Assembly (NCBI RefSeq): GCF_964275155.1
Contig: NZ_OZ193413.1
Coordinates: 620,001-684,000 of the forward strand
Origin: Curculioniphilus buchneri
GTDB taxonomy: Bacteria; Pseudomonadota; Gammaproteobacteria; Enterobacterales; Enterobacteriaceae
Direction of reading: 5' to 3'
DNA length: 64,000 nucleotides
The notes beneath the pieces are model-generated. The model saw nothing but the letters and a program-made list of their open reading frames with translations, searched no databases and was not told where the DNA came from. Every line of letters begins with the position of its first letter. Within the stretch, counting starts at the first letter, position 1. Positions 51,669-61,331 of the stretch are shown piece after piece. The position numbers and the translations under genes were made by a program.

Positions 51669-52853
51669 GTGTCTAAAGAAAAATTTCAACGTATAAAACC
51701 ACATGTTAATGTGGGTACTATCGGCCATGTTGACCATGGTAAAACAACTTTAACAGCAGCCATTACGACCGTTTTAGCCCAAACTTACGGAGGAAATGCA
51801 CGTGCATTTGATCAAATTGACAATGCACCAGAAGAAAAAGCACGAGGTATTACTATTAATACTTCTCACGTTGAATATGACACTTCAAATCGCCATTATG
51901 CTCATGTAGATTGTCCAGGACATGCAGATTATGTGAAAAATATGATTACTGGAGCAGCACAAATGGATGGTGCTATACTAGTGGTAGCTGCCACCGATGG
52001 ACCTATGCCGCAAACCCGTGAGCATATTCTATTGGCACGTCAAGTAGGTGTTCCATATATTGTCGTATTTATGAATAAATGTGATATGGTTGACGATGAA
52101 GAGTTGCTAGAACTAGTTGAAATGGAAGTTCGTGAGTTACTATCTCAATATGATTTTCCAGGAGATATGACACCAATTATCAGAGGTTCTGCTCTGAAAG
52201 CATTGGAAAGCGATCAAGTTTGGACACAGAAAATTATAGAATTAGCACATGCGCTTGATACTTACATTCCAGAGCCAAAGCGCACTATTGATAAACCTTT
52301 TTTATTACCAATCGAAGATGTATTTTCTATTTCTGGTCGTGGTACAGTCGTTACTGGTCGTGTAGAAAATGGTATTATCAAAGTAGGTGATGAATTAGAA
52401 ATAGTTGGTATTAAAAATACTGTTAAAACTATCTGTACTGGTGTTGAAATGTTTCGAAAATTACTTGATGAGGGTCGTGCTGGTGAAAATATTGGCGTGT
52501 TATTACGTGGTATTAAACGAGATGACGTAGAACGCGGCCAAGTATTAGCTAAGCCAGGTTCTATTAAACCACATACTCAATTTGAATCGGAAGTGTATAT
52601 TCTGAACAAAGATGAAGGGGGTCGCCACACACCTTTTTTTCAAGGTTATCGTCCGCAGTTTTACTTTCGTACTACTGACGTCACTGGAGTTATAGAACTT
52701 CCTAAAGATACTGAAATGGTAATGCCCGGTGACAACATTAAAATGCTTGTTAATTTAATTTCTCCGATCGCCATGGATGACGGTTTGCGTTTTGCCATCC
52801 GTGAAGGTGGTCGTACTGTTGGCGCTGGCATTGTCAGTAAGGTAATAACATAG
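51669..52853 (+). CDS. tuf: Elongation factor Tu
   Basis: Delivers aminoacyl-tRNA to the ribosome. The 394 residues start at a GTG, like E. coli tufA, behind TAAGGA. Motifs are GHVDHGKT at 19-26, DCPGHADY, NKCDMVDD and the C-terminal domain ending RTVGAGIVSKVIT. No second tuf copy is in this window. Confidence 0.98.
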   Translation: MSKEKFQRIKPHVNVGTIGHVDHGKTTLTAAITTVLAQTYGGNARAFDQIDNAPEEKARGITINTSHVEYDTSNRHYAHVDCPGHADYVKNMITGAAQMDGAILVVAATDGPMPQTREHILLARQVGVPYIVVFMNKCDMVDDEELLELVEMEVRELLSQYDFPGDMTPIIRGSALKALESDQVWTQKIIELAHALDTYIPEPKRTIDKPFLLPIEDVFSISGRGTVVTGRVENGIIKVGDELEIVGIKNTVKTICTGVEMFRKLLDEGRAGENIGVLLRGIKRDDVERGQVLAKPGSIKPHTQFESEVYILNKDEGGRHTPFFQGYRPQFYFRTTDVTGVIELPKDTEMVMPGDNIKMLVNLISPIAMDDGLRFAIREGGRTVGAGIVSKVIT

Positions 52854-53330
52854 GATAATTTTTATATATATAATGTTCTTATAACTCATTGCTAATAAAT
52901 ATTTATTATGATGTTTTTACATCCTTTTTACTAGTTTCATAGAAAGTGAAATCATGTATGAGAAAATGGATATTAACCTTTTCAGCAATCAACACGATGG
53001 TTTATATCCATTTTATTTTCTGCTTTTCTATGAATTATGAATAAAGAAATCACTGTTATTTTCATGTTAGAACATAAATAAATCAAATGACAAGATTCAT
53101 TCATTTTTTTATCTGCTGTGTTATTAGTATTAACAAATTGAAAAGGAGTGTATTATTATTAGAAATAAAATCATTGTTTATATAAACCTTTGGCACATAT
53201 TAAATCTTAATCTTAATAAGATAAGATATTTAAAATATTTAAATATTAAATATATCATTGTTAATTCAATATCTAGTTTTTCCACAATATGATTGTTACT
53301 TATATTTAATTAAGGTAATCGTCATGGTTT
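52854..53330. other. tuf-secF convergent spacer with a long imperfect hairpin
   Basis: 477 bp between convergent genes. Segment 52938-52978 is largely complementary to 52999-53032 (CATAGAAA...AATGGATATTAACC against GGTTTATATCCATT...TTTCTATG), making an interrupted stem of about 35 bp with a 20-base loop. I see no coding frame. It may act as a bidirectional end structure for the two operons. Confidence 0.5.
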
Positions 53331-54302
53331 TTAAGGAAATATATCTCCACCTTCTTTTTCTATTGTTTGCAGTAGTAAATGTTCGCGTTTTAAACCTAAC
53401 TTGAGCGCCAATGCCGAGGCCACGTAAATAGAGCTAATGGTACCAAAAAATATTCCAATCAGCAATGTCATTGAAAAGTTATGCAACATTGAACCACCGA
53501 AAATATATAATATGAGCACCACAATTAATGTGGTTACTGAGGTAATGATAGTACGGTTTAAAATTTGTGTTAGTGATAGATTGAATATTTCATAAGTGTT
53601 TAAATGCTGGCTAATAATGTTTCGAAAATTCTCACGAATGCGATCTGAAACAACAATGCTATCATTTAATGAATAACCTATGGCAGAGATGAGCGAAGCG
53701 ATAATAGTCATATCGATTTCAATATGAAATAATGAAAGCACACCAAGTATAATTACTATGTCATGTGCAAGTGATATTACTGTTCCTGTTGCAAGCCTCC
53801 ACTCGAAACGTAAAGTAACATATATTAAAATACAGATTAAGGCCACTAGTATCGCTATACTACCAAACTGAGCTGATTCCGTACTAACGCTTGGACCTAT
53901 GCTTGCAATCCTCTTTATGATAGCTTTTTGATTTGTTACCTGGCGAATAATACTGAGTATTTGATCACTGATTTCTTGATTAAATTTGGTTTTGACAGGG
54001 GGGATATGTATCATGAGATTATGGTGACTACCATAATGTTGAATTAATGGATCAATGATACTGACATGTGCTAATGCATTGCGTATTTGATCTAAATCAA
54101 CAGATTTTTCGAAGTTGACTTCAACAATCGTACCACCGGTAAAGTCAATGCCTAGCTGAAATCCTCGCATATTCATAATGATAATAGAAGTGACAAGCAA
54201 AACGCCTGATAAGCCAAATGCTACATTAGCCCAACGCATAAAATCATAAACTTTATTGTCAAATTGCAATAATCTAACACTATTTCTTTGGCGATGATCC
54301 AC
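53331..54302 (-). CDS. secF: Protein translocase subunit SecF
   Basis: With SecD it uses the proton gradient to complete protein export through SecYEG. The 323 residues equal E. coli in size, with six predicted membrane segments. Motifs include FQLGIDFTGGTIVEV at the N-terminus, and IGYSLNDSIVVSDRIREN in the conserved RND-like core. It begins 10 bp after secD. Confidence 0.96.
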   Translation of the reverse strand: MDHRQRNSVRLLQFDNKVYDFMRWANVAFGLSGVLLVTSIIIMNMRGFQLGIDFTGGTIVEVNFEKSVDLDQIRNALAHVSIIDPLIQHYGSHHNLMIHIPPVKTKFNQEISDQILSIIRQVTNQKAIIKRIASIGPSVSTESAQFGSIAILVALICILIYVTLRFEWRLATGTVISLAHDIVIILGVLSLFHIEIDMTIIASLISAIGYSLNDSIVVSDRIRENFRNIISQHLNTYEIFNLSLTQILNRTIITSVTTLIVVLILYIFGGSMLHNFSMTLLIGIFFGTISSIYVASALALKLGLKREHLLLQTIEKEGGDIFP

Positions 54303-54312
54303 AAACTATCTC

Positions 54313-56169
54313 CTAAATAGATAGTTTTTTGATATATTTACCGCCATAAAGTAAATTAACAATAGCACGAGTACCTGTTATTGCAGTAAACATAGAGGTA
54401 ACTACTCCGATGATTGTAGTAATAGCAAAGCCTTTAATGGAGCCAGCGCCTACTGTATATAAAATTATAGCAGTAATTAGGGTCGTAATATTGGCATCGA
54501 CTATACTAGATAAAGCTCCACGATAACCTTCATGAATGGCTTGCTGTACTGTCCGACCGTGTCGCAGTTCTTCTTTGATACGTTCATTAATTAGAACATT
54601 GGCATCTACGGCAATTGCTAACGTTAATACAATACCAGCAATCCCTGGCATGGTCAGCGTTATGCCAGGTAATATGGACATTGTTCCTATAATCATAATT
54701 AAATTAGAAAGAAGCGCTGTAATAGCAATTAAACCAAATTTATGGTACCATATTATCATGAAGATTATGGATACTATCAATCCAAATCCACAGGCTCGTA
54801 CTCCTTGAGTAATGTTTTGTAATCCAAGCGTTGGACCAATTATACATTCTTCTATAATTTGAATTGGCGCCATTAATGTTCCTGCTCTCATCAAAATAGA
54901 TAATTGACGTGCTTCGCTAGGATTAGAAAAGCCAATGATACGGAATTTATCACTAAATTGTGATTGAATTGTAGCAATATTAATAATTTCTTCATATTTA
55001 GTCAATATGGATCGCCCATTAGTGTCTTTCATGCCATGATTCTGATATTCGACGAACAAAGTTGCCATTAGCTTTCCTATGTTATCTTTAGTGATCTTGG
55101 ACATAATATTACCACCAATGTTATCTAAAGAAATATTTACTTGAGGTTGATTAAATTCATCAAAGATACAAGTTGCATTTACAATATGATCACCGGTCAT
55201 AATCAATTTTTTATGTAACATAATTGAGTCGCCATTACGGGTCATTTTTTCGTCTAAATTGTTTGGTATATGATTTTTATGATCATTATTTTTTTTTAGT
55301 AAACTATTATCATGAACCAATCGGAATTCTAGTGTGGCTGTCGCACCTAAAATATCTTTAGCTTGTGCCATATCTTGTATGCCTGGAAGTTCAACTATAA
55401 TGCGATCTGTACCTTGTCGCTGAACAAGTGATTCAGTAATCCCTAAATGGTTGATACGATTTCGAAGAATAGAAATATTTTTCTTTAACGTATTTTCTCG
55501 AGCTGCACGTAAATAATCGTCTGTTAATGCGATACAGAAACTCTGATCATCTAAGCTCTTAATAATGAAGTTCCAATTCTTAGACGATTCAATCCGGGAA
55601 ATCGCTTGATCACGAATAGCAGTATTACGAAAAAAAATTTCGCTACTGTAATTGTCTTTTTGATTTATTTTTTCATAAAAAATATTATTTGATGATAAAT
55701 CACGACATAGGGTATATAGAATATCTTCCTGTAATTTGATCAATGCAGTGTTGATATCAACTTCTATTAAAAAATGTACTCCACCGCGTAAATCTAGTCC
55801 TAATTTCATAGGCTTTGCGCCTATTAATTTCAACCATGATGGCATAGCTGGAGCTAAATTTAATGCTACAATATAATTTTTATTAAGTGTATTTGATAAG
55901 ATTTCACTGGCATAGAGTTGCATATCAAAATTAGAAAATAGAGCAAGAATGGAACTATTTTCCAGCACAATAGATTTGCTGGTAATATTGTGTTGATTTA
56001 GAATATTTTTGACTTGAATTAATGTTGATTCATTGACTTCACTACCTCGTGTACCGCTTATTTGTACCGCTGGATCTTCTCCGTATAAGTTTGGCAATGA
56101 GTATAATATACCGATACATAATGCCAATATTAGCATTATGTATTTCCACAAAGGATAATGATTTAACAC
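54313..56169 (-). CDS. secD: Protein translocase subunit SecD
   Basis: The partner of SecF in the inner membrane, with a large periplasmic P1 domain. The 618 residues (E. coli 615) show LGLDLRGGVHFL near residue 125, RNRINHLGITESLVQRQG...VELPG in P1, and VDANVLINERIKEELR in the membrane core. It follows yajC by 31 bp in the conserved order yajC-secD-secF. Confidence 0.97.
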   Translation of the reverse strand: MLNHYPLWKYIMLILALCIGILYSLPNLYGEDPAVQISGTRGSEVNESTLIQVKNILNQHNITSKSIVLENSSILALFSNFDMQLYASEILSNTLNKNYIVALNLAPAMPSWLKLIGAKPMKLGLDLRGGVHFLIEVDINTALIKLQEDILYTLCRDLSSNNIFYEKINQKDNYSSEIFFRNTAIRDQAISRIESSKNWNFIIKSLDDQSFCIALTDDYLRAARENTLKKNISILRNRINHLGITESLVQRQGTDRIIVELPGIQDMAQAKDILGATATLEFRLVHDNSLLKKNNDHKNHIPNNLDEKMTRNGDSIMLHKKLIMTGDHIVNATCIFDEFNQPQVNISLDNIGGNIMSKITKDNIGKLMATLFVEYQNHGMKDTNGRSILTKYEEIINIATIQSQFSDKFRIIGFSNPSEARQLSILMRAGTLMAPIQIIEECIIGPTLGLQNITQGVRACGFGLIVSIIFMIIWYHKFGLIAITALLSNLIMIIGTMSILPGITLTMPGIAGIVLTLAIAVDANVLINERIKEELRHGRTVQQAIHEGYRGALSSIVDANITTLITAIILYTVGAGSIKGFAITTIIGVVTSMFTAITGTRAIVNLLYGGKYIKKLSI

Positions 56170-56200
56170 AGTGGTTAACTTTTTTGATAAACTGAGATAA

Positions 56201-56533
56201 TTATAGCGCTTTCATCGTACCTTTTGGTAAAAGAGCGGCCACAAAAGTTCGCTTAATAACAACTTCATTAGTATCATTAAGTGCAATAGAGATATAATTG
56301 GTATCCGAGATTTTTATGACTCGTCCCACGAATCCACTGGTGGTAAGTACTTCATCTCCTTTTGTAAGAGATCGGATGAGTTCTTTATGCATTTGAGTGC
56401 GTTTTTTTTGTGGCCGTAAGATCATAAAATAAAATATTAAACCAAAGATTAAAAAAATAACCATTAAAGAATATGGACTTCCTTGCGAAGAAGTCTCAGT
56501 TGTAGCAAAAGCATCGAAAATAAAAAAATTCAT
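56201..56533 (-). CDS. yajC: Sec translocon accessory protein YajC
   Basis: A small single-span inner-membrane protein that copurifies with SecDF. The 110 residues equal E. coli. The membrane helix at about residues 20-41 is followed by LRPQKKRTQMHKEL and KGDEVLTTSGFVGRV. In E. coli the next upstream gene is tgt, which here is only a trace. Confidence 0.95.
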   Translation of the reverse strand: MNFFIFDAFATTETSSQGSPYSLMVIFLIFGLIFYFMILRPQKKRTQMHKELIRSLTKGDEVLTTSGFVGRVIKISDTNYISIALNDTNEVVIKRTFVAALLPKGTMKAL

Positions 56534-56569
56534 TTAAATTTCCTTATATGTTTTTGTATTTAGAAAATA

Positions 56570-56700
56570 CAGCCTTGTATTTAAAGCTTATCTAATAGTT
56601 AAATTTATTTAAATAATTTAAGTAATTCTTAATTGGTAGTAATGTATAGATTAAATTTAATCCTAATAATAACCTTAAGATAGAACATAGACCATATATC
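56570..56700 (-). pseudogene. tgt: Trace of tgt (tRNA-guanine transglycosylase)
   Basis: Tgt inserts the queuosine precursor at G34. On the minus strand, upstream of yajC as in E. coli, KVIIRIKFNLYI and, one frame over, HYYQLRIT (around 56644-56621) resemble E. coli [22 protein letters not shown]. The distance to yajC fits a C-terminal end of about 35 codons plus a short gap. The match is short, so synteny carries much of the call. Confidence 0.4.
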
Positions 56701-58837
56701 AAATGGATATTAAATATGTTAGTGTTACAATTAAACAAATGAAAACGCATATATGGACTCTAAATTAAAATAGATATAGCAATTGATGCTCATATTATTA
56801 GTATATTTTAATGGTTATTATCTAGTACATAGTCTAAAGTATATTATAAAATAATGCTGTTGTATTTCTATTATTTTAAGATCAGCACAAAAATGTAATA
56901 TACTTAATATATACGTTACATATTTTATAATATATCAACAACAATCGTTTGATTTTTTAATGTATATGTATGTTATAGAACTATGAGAAAATCTCATTAT
57001 TCTTATCTTTAATAACATATATTGCATATGGAAATGCTAAACTATTGAATATTAATATATAATTGAATATAACTCCAAAATGGGATATTTTTATTTATTT
57101 TTCCGATGCAAGGATGAATAAATTAAATCTAATAATATTATTTGTATTATAACTACGGCATAGAAATAGGCAATAGATTCGGTTAACAATAAATGAATTA
57201 TAAATATCACACATTAATCTTAAATTCATTGTAGTATATGTGATGTGTTATATTGCTTGAAATATATTAAGATAGATATTCATTGTTTGAATTTTGGAAC
57301 ATTGGATCCTTAAAATATTTTAAGTTAATGTAAATATATCTAATACAATAAAAATATAGAGAAATAATTCAAGTTATTTGTAGTCATAAAATAATAAAAA
57401 CTTTATCCTGTAACCTTATTAAAATATATTATTCCTACGTCGTTTCTAAATCATTAATATAACAATTTTTTCAAAAAAATTTTTACTGTTTTGCATATCT
57501 AGTATATTATATGCAATATAAACTTATTTTTTAAATTTAACATTGCAATGTTTATTTTGATAAATATACTATTTTTTGAAAAATAAGCAATTAAATTGCA
57601 TCTTTATTGACGTGATTATAACATTTTTAATAAAACCCAATGCAACTATATTGATTTATTTTAAATATTGATTTTGTAGTACATCACATTTTGTGATAGA
57701 AAATTTATTTTGCTTATCTTAGTTATTAATAAATTTATTTTGTAACTCAACATATTTGATATTTTTTAAAAAACTCAAATATAATAATTATTATTTCTAT
57801 CTTTATGCATTATATATGCTAAACTATTTTAGTGTTACATATATAATATTTAAAAATGTACCATTATTAAAATTATTTAACTTTTTATGTTATTTATATA
57901 GATAAAAACTATTGTTTTAAAAGCTGTGATATCATTGAGTTAATCAGAAATGAGAACTGATATTAAAATGTGTGTATGTATAAATTTTCCTATACAATAA
58001 GATATAAGAGTCTTGTTCTATTTAATTTTAAATAAATACATTTTTATTGAAAATAAGTCTTTCATTCGAACATTAATGCCGATTTTATATTTTATATCGC
58101 TGTTTTTATATCCATATTTTATCTATCATAGTATAAATATGTATACTAATCAATAATTATTGACGTTAATTATTAACGATTAAGTTGAAGCTAACACTAA
58201 TATGATGACATATCATAGTAATTTTTAATAAAATTTATTTACAGAAGATTTATATATTTTCTAAGCAATATATCATTAAACTGTATATGATTTTATAAAA
58301 AAATTGTTATCACTTGTATAAGTAAGCTAATCTAGCTCTAAATTTAGAGTTAAATATATCAAGATAGTAGTCTTTACTATTTAAATTAAATCTTGTAAAC
58401 ATAGTACAATCATTCTACTATTTTCTGTAAGTAAGTTTTACTGTAATGATAAAGTCATGCATCGCATTAATCTTATTTTTTAAATTATATTAATTTTAAA
58501 TAAAAAATAAATATTTTGATGATAGTCATATTTTCGATAAAAAACCATTTTTTTCAAACTTTAATCTAAATAATAAGCCTTTCGATATAGAAATGATATT
58601 GTTATAATATTAGATTAGTGTCTAATGACAGACAACCATATCTCTATAGAATGCACACCATTTTAATAATAAACTGACATGTTCAATAGTGCACTGATAT
58701 ATTGAAAAATAAAATTTAAATTATGTAATTCTGCACATGGGTAAAATTGAAGTCCATTAGAAAATGCTTTATTTACAATAATATATACTATATAATGAAT
58801 AGTATAGCATAATGATATAAATTAATGGTTAAATGAG

Positions 58838-58861
58838 AAAATACCTAACTTTAGGTATTTT
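58838..58861. terminator. Bidirectional terminator-like palindrome
   Basis: AAAATACCTAA (58838-58848) mirrors TTAGGTATTTT (58851-58861) exactly around two bases. The arms end in A and T runs, so either strand would give a stem with a U-tail. No live gene ends here; the nearest are pgsA, 370 bp downstream, and the uvrC remnant. Confidence 0.4.
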
Positions 58862-59011
58862 AAAAAGATCATCTGCTAATCCAATTAAAAATCGGAATTC
58901 TTAATTTATTATATTCACTATGTTGGTACATACCTCAATGCATTATTGAAGTTTAGAATCAATATGTAATTATTATTTATCAAAAATAAATATATTCATG
59001 TAATCTGCTTA

Positions 59012-59140
59012 AATAGATATCAAACGATACTAAAAGAACAACATTTTATACGTTCAGGATGTTTATCCTAATAAAAAGAATTTTGAGTTTTCTTAATTGT
59101 AGGGTTGGAAAAATATTTATTTTATTGTCAGTGACAGATT
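59012..59140 (+). pseudogene. uvrC: uvrC remnant, 3' end
   Basis: UvrC makes both cuts in nucleotide excision repair. A single frame reads NRYQTILK, three internal stops, then VFLIVGLEKIF. It aligns in order with the E. coli terminus KRRQMLLK ... VPGISQGLAEKIF over about 40 residues. It directly precedes pgsA, as in E. coli. The upstream coding part (expected about 1.8 kb) is no longer legible. Confidence 0.7.
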
Positions 59141-59155
59141 AAGTATCCTATTAAA

Positions 59156-59184
59156 ATTTACTAATAATTTTATTATTAGTAAAT
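59156..59184. repeat. Perfect 13-bp hairpin in the pgsA leader
   Basis: Bases 59156-59168 and 59172-59184 are exact complements (ATTTACTAATAAT and its mirror) with a 3-base loop, 46 bp before the pgsA ATG. No T-run follows. It could slow transcription from upstream or protect the pgsA message. Confidence 0.5.
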
Positions 59185-59230
59185 CAAATACCTGTAATTT
59201 CCAATCTATCTAAATAATGATAAAATCATT

Positions 59231-59779
59231 ATGCAATTAAATATACCAACTTTGTTGACTCTATTTCGCATCATTATTATGCCATGTTTTATTTATACCT
59301 ATTATTTACCGTTTAAGTGGGCCCCTATTATCTGTACATTAATTTTTATTTTGGCAGCTCTCACGGATTGGTTTGACGGTCTTCTTGCACGCCGATGGCG
59401 ACAAACTACGCGGTTTGGTGCTTTTCTGGATCCTGTTGCAGATAAAGTCATGATTACCATAGCTTTAGTTCTAGTAACTGAATATTTTCATTCTTGGTGG
59501 ATTACGCTACCTGTTGTTAGTATAATTGTTCGTGAAATCATTATTTCTGCACTTCGGGAATGGATGGCAAAAATAAGAAAGCATAACAAAGTTGCAGTTA
59601 CTTGGATTAGTAAAACCAAAACAACATTTCAAATGTTTGCAGTAGTAACGCTATTATGGCGACCAGATGACATGGTAGCAGGAATTGGGATCGCTGCATT
59701 ATATATTGCAGCGGTTCTGACATTTTGGTCAATGTTACAATATTTTTATGTCTCTAGGCATGATTTATTTAAAAATTAA
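59231..59779 (+). CDS. pgsA: Phosphatidylglycerophosphate synthase
   Basis: Condenses CDP-diacylglycerol (made by CdsA) with glycerol 3-phosphate, the first step to phosphatidylglycerol. The 182 residues equal E. coli. The CDP-alcohol phosphotransferase motif is complete: DWFDGLLARRWRQTTRFG, then AFLDPVADKVM. Four hydrophobic segments are visible. tRNA-Gly follows, as in E. coli. Confidence 0.96.
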   Translation: MQLNIPTLLTLFRIIIMPCFIYTYYLPFKWAPIICTLIFILAALTDWFDGLLARRWRQTTRFGAFLDPVADKVMITIALVLVTEYFHSWWITLPVVSIIVREIIISALREWMAKIRKHNKVAVTWISKTKTTFQMFAVVTLLWRPDDMVAGIGIAALYIAAVLTFWSMLQYFYVSRHDLFKN

Positions 59780-59832
59780 CAATATAATGTTGTACTTAAG
59801 TAAAAATTGTAGTTATTGGCATTCAATATATA

Positions 59833-59860
59833 TTGACTTCATTAATTAAATTGGTAGAAT
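59833..59860 (+). promoter_or_regulatory. Promoter of tRNA-Gly
   Basis: TTGACT (59833-59838), a 16-base spacer and TAGAAT (59855-59860) place a transcript start about 55 bases before the tRNA. So glyW can be expressed without pgsA read-through. Confidence 0.55.
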
Positions 59861-59921
59861 ATGGAAAACGAAAATGTATATCATTATCAATGAACAATGT
59901 TAGATTGATTTTATATTTTAT

Positions 59922-59993
59922 GCGGAAATAGCTCAGTGGTAGAGTACAACCTTGCCAAGGTTGGGGTCGCGAGTTCGAACCTCGTTTTCCGCT
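59922..59993 (+). tRNA. glyW: tRNA-Gly (anticodon GCC)
   Basis: A full cloverleaf folds by eye: acceptor GCGGAAA/TTTCCGC with U73, D arm GCTC/GAGT with a loop one base shorter than E. coli, anticodon stem CAACC/GGTTG with GCC at 59954-59956, and T arm GCGAG-TTCGAAC-CTCGT. The 3' CCA is not encoded (TCAAG follows), so CCA must be added. In E. coli cysT and leuZ follow; here they are absent. Confidence 0.95.
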
Positions 59994-60203
59994 CAAGTTC
60001 ATTGTATGTAAAACTAATGAAATTATGTGTGATGTATTAATAAATATTAAGTATACTTCAATGTTGCTGACATTTTATATTTTTCTTGTAAAGTTTAATA
60101 TTTATATAGAATTTTAGATTAGTTTAATTTGATATATTTTATAGAACTCATTATATTAACTGTAATTTTATAAAATCACAACACAATTAGAAAAGAAAGC
60201 TCT

Positions 60204-60233
60204 TTGACACAGTACAGTTCAGCACCATGTTAT
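60204..60233 (+). promoter_or_regulatory. Orphan promoter-like element
   Basis: A consensus TTGACA (60204-60209) with an 18-base spacer and TGTTAT (60228-60233). The following CAGCACCAT/ATGGCTG bulged hairpin and T-rich tail overlap the -10 box. No gene follows within 1 kb. It could be a remnant of the old tRNA cluster or chance. Confidence 0.25.
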
Positions 60234-60565
60234 GGCTGATATTATTCTTTATTTTTGTTGAAAATTTTGTATTATTAAAAACTAAAAAAGTAATAAACAC
60301 TAATTATTATACTGATTTTTCTAAATAAATTAAATGAGCATATCCAATATAAAAAAATCGAATAACCAATAGTGAATTAAGCTAAATTCAGCAGCTTTTA
60401 TCTAAAAATTAAGATTTTATCTATTATATTAATAATTTTTAAATAAAAATAGTAATTAATTCAAATATCAATGCTATTTACCATTAACAGTAAAAACTTA
60501 ATAGAATTAAGTTTAATGTCTAAAATAAAATATTTTTATTGTTATAAATTTTGAATAATAAAACG

Positions 60566-60588
60566 TCATGATGACATCATGATTTTTT
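60566..60588 (+). terminator. Orphan intrinsic terminator downstream of tRNA-Gly
   Basis: TCATGA (60566-60571) pairs with the same self-complementary TCATGA (60577-60582) around TGACA, followed by six T. It lies 570 bp after tRNA-Gly. It may be the old end of the glyW-cysT-leuZ transcript. Confidence 0.45.
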
Positions 60589-61246
60589 CTTAAAAATTAT
60601 TATTTTGATGATATGTATATACGTATAGGAGTCTGTAATTAATTACAATTTATTTTAACATTCATAGTTAACGTTATTTTTAGTAAAATCTCACGGAGAT
60701 TAAATTAGGCAATCTAGATAGATAGTAAACTATTTTTCTTTACTATAGGTTGATTTTTTATTTTCTATCACTTGACTATGACACATATCATTGATAGCAT
60801 GTTACATTTAAAATATAAATGAATTGCCTATCAGTAGGCTTATATCAAATTTCTATTTTTATAGTAAAATTTTACTGCAAGTATCTTATTATACTTATAT
60901 TTTTGGATAAACTAAATTTAGTTCTTAATACAATATTTATTCCTATTCTATTACATTATTGCATGGTTATTATATAATTTATTTGATATTTAAAAAGTAT
61001 TAGTAAATTACAAGCAGCGCATAATATTACATTAGTTTTTACTATTAAATATACATAGATTTATGTCATGAAGATGAAGAATTGAATATATGGATTAATT
61101 TATTGATGACTACTTCAGTTTTTTAAAACGTTAGAAAAAAGGGAATTACATAATATTTTGATTATAGTAGATAATACATAAAAAAGAGAGAAAAGATATT
61201 ATTTAGTTTTTATTTAAACTATAATAAAACTATGCTATATTAGCAT

Positions 61247-61331
61247 GGAGGAGTGGTCGAGTGGTTAAAGGCATCGGTCTTGAAAACCGAAGAAGGGCAA
61301 CCTTCCGTGAGTTCGAATCTCACCTCCTCCT
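61247..61331 (+). tRNA. serT: tRNA-Ser (anticodon UGA)
   Basis: A class II tRNA of 85 bases. Acceptor GGAGGAG/CTCCTCC, anticodon stem TCGGT/ACCGA with TGA at 61281-61283, a long variable arm around GGGCAACC, and T arm GTGAG-TTCGAAT-CTCAC. CCA is not encoded. The discriminator appears to be T, where E. coli tRNA-Ser has G. Confidence 0.94.

Larger units (their letters stand above)
56534..59011. other. Desert containing tgt and uvrC remains
   Basis: About 2.5 kb with no live gene. The left edge holds a trace of tgt on the minus strand and the right edge the end of uvrC on the plus strand. The intervening length suits decayed uvrC plus neighbours, but that sequence is unreadable to me. A 24-bp near-perfect palindrome with A and T flanks lies at 58838-58861. 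Confidence 0.5.
59994..61246. other. Desert between tRNA-Gly and tRNA-Ser
   Basis: 1.25 kb without a gene. The E. coli neighbours cysT and leuZ are not found. It contains a promoter-like pair at 60204-60233 running into a small hairpin and T-rich stretch, and a terminator-like structure at 60566-60588. Confidence 0.5.
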
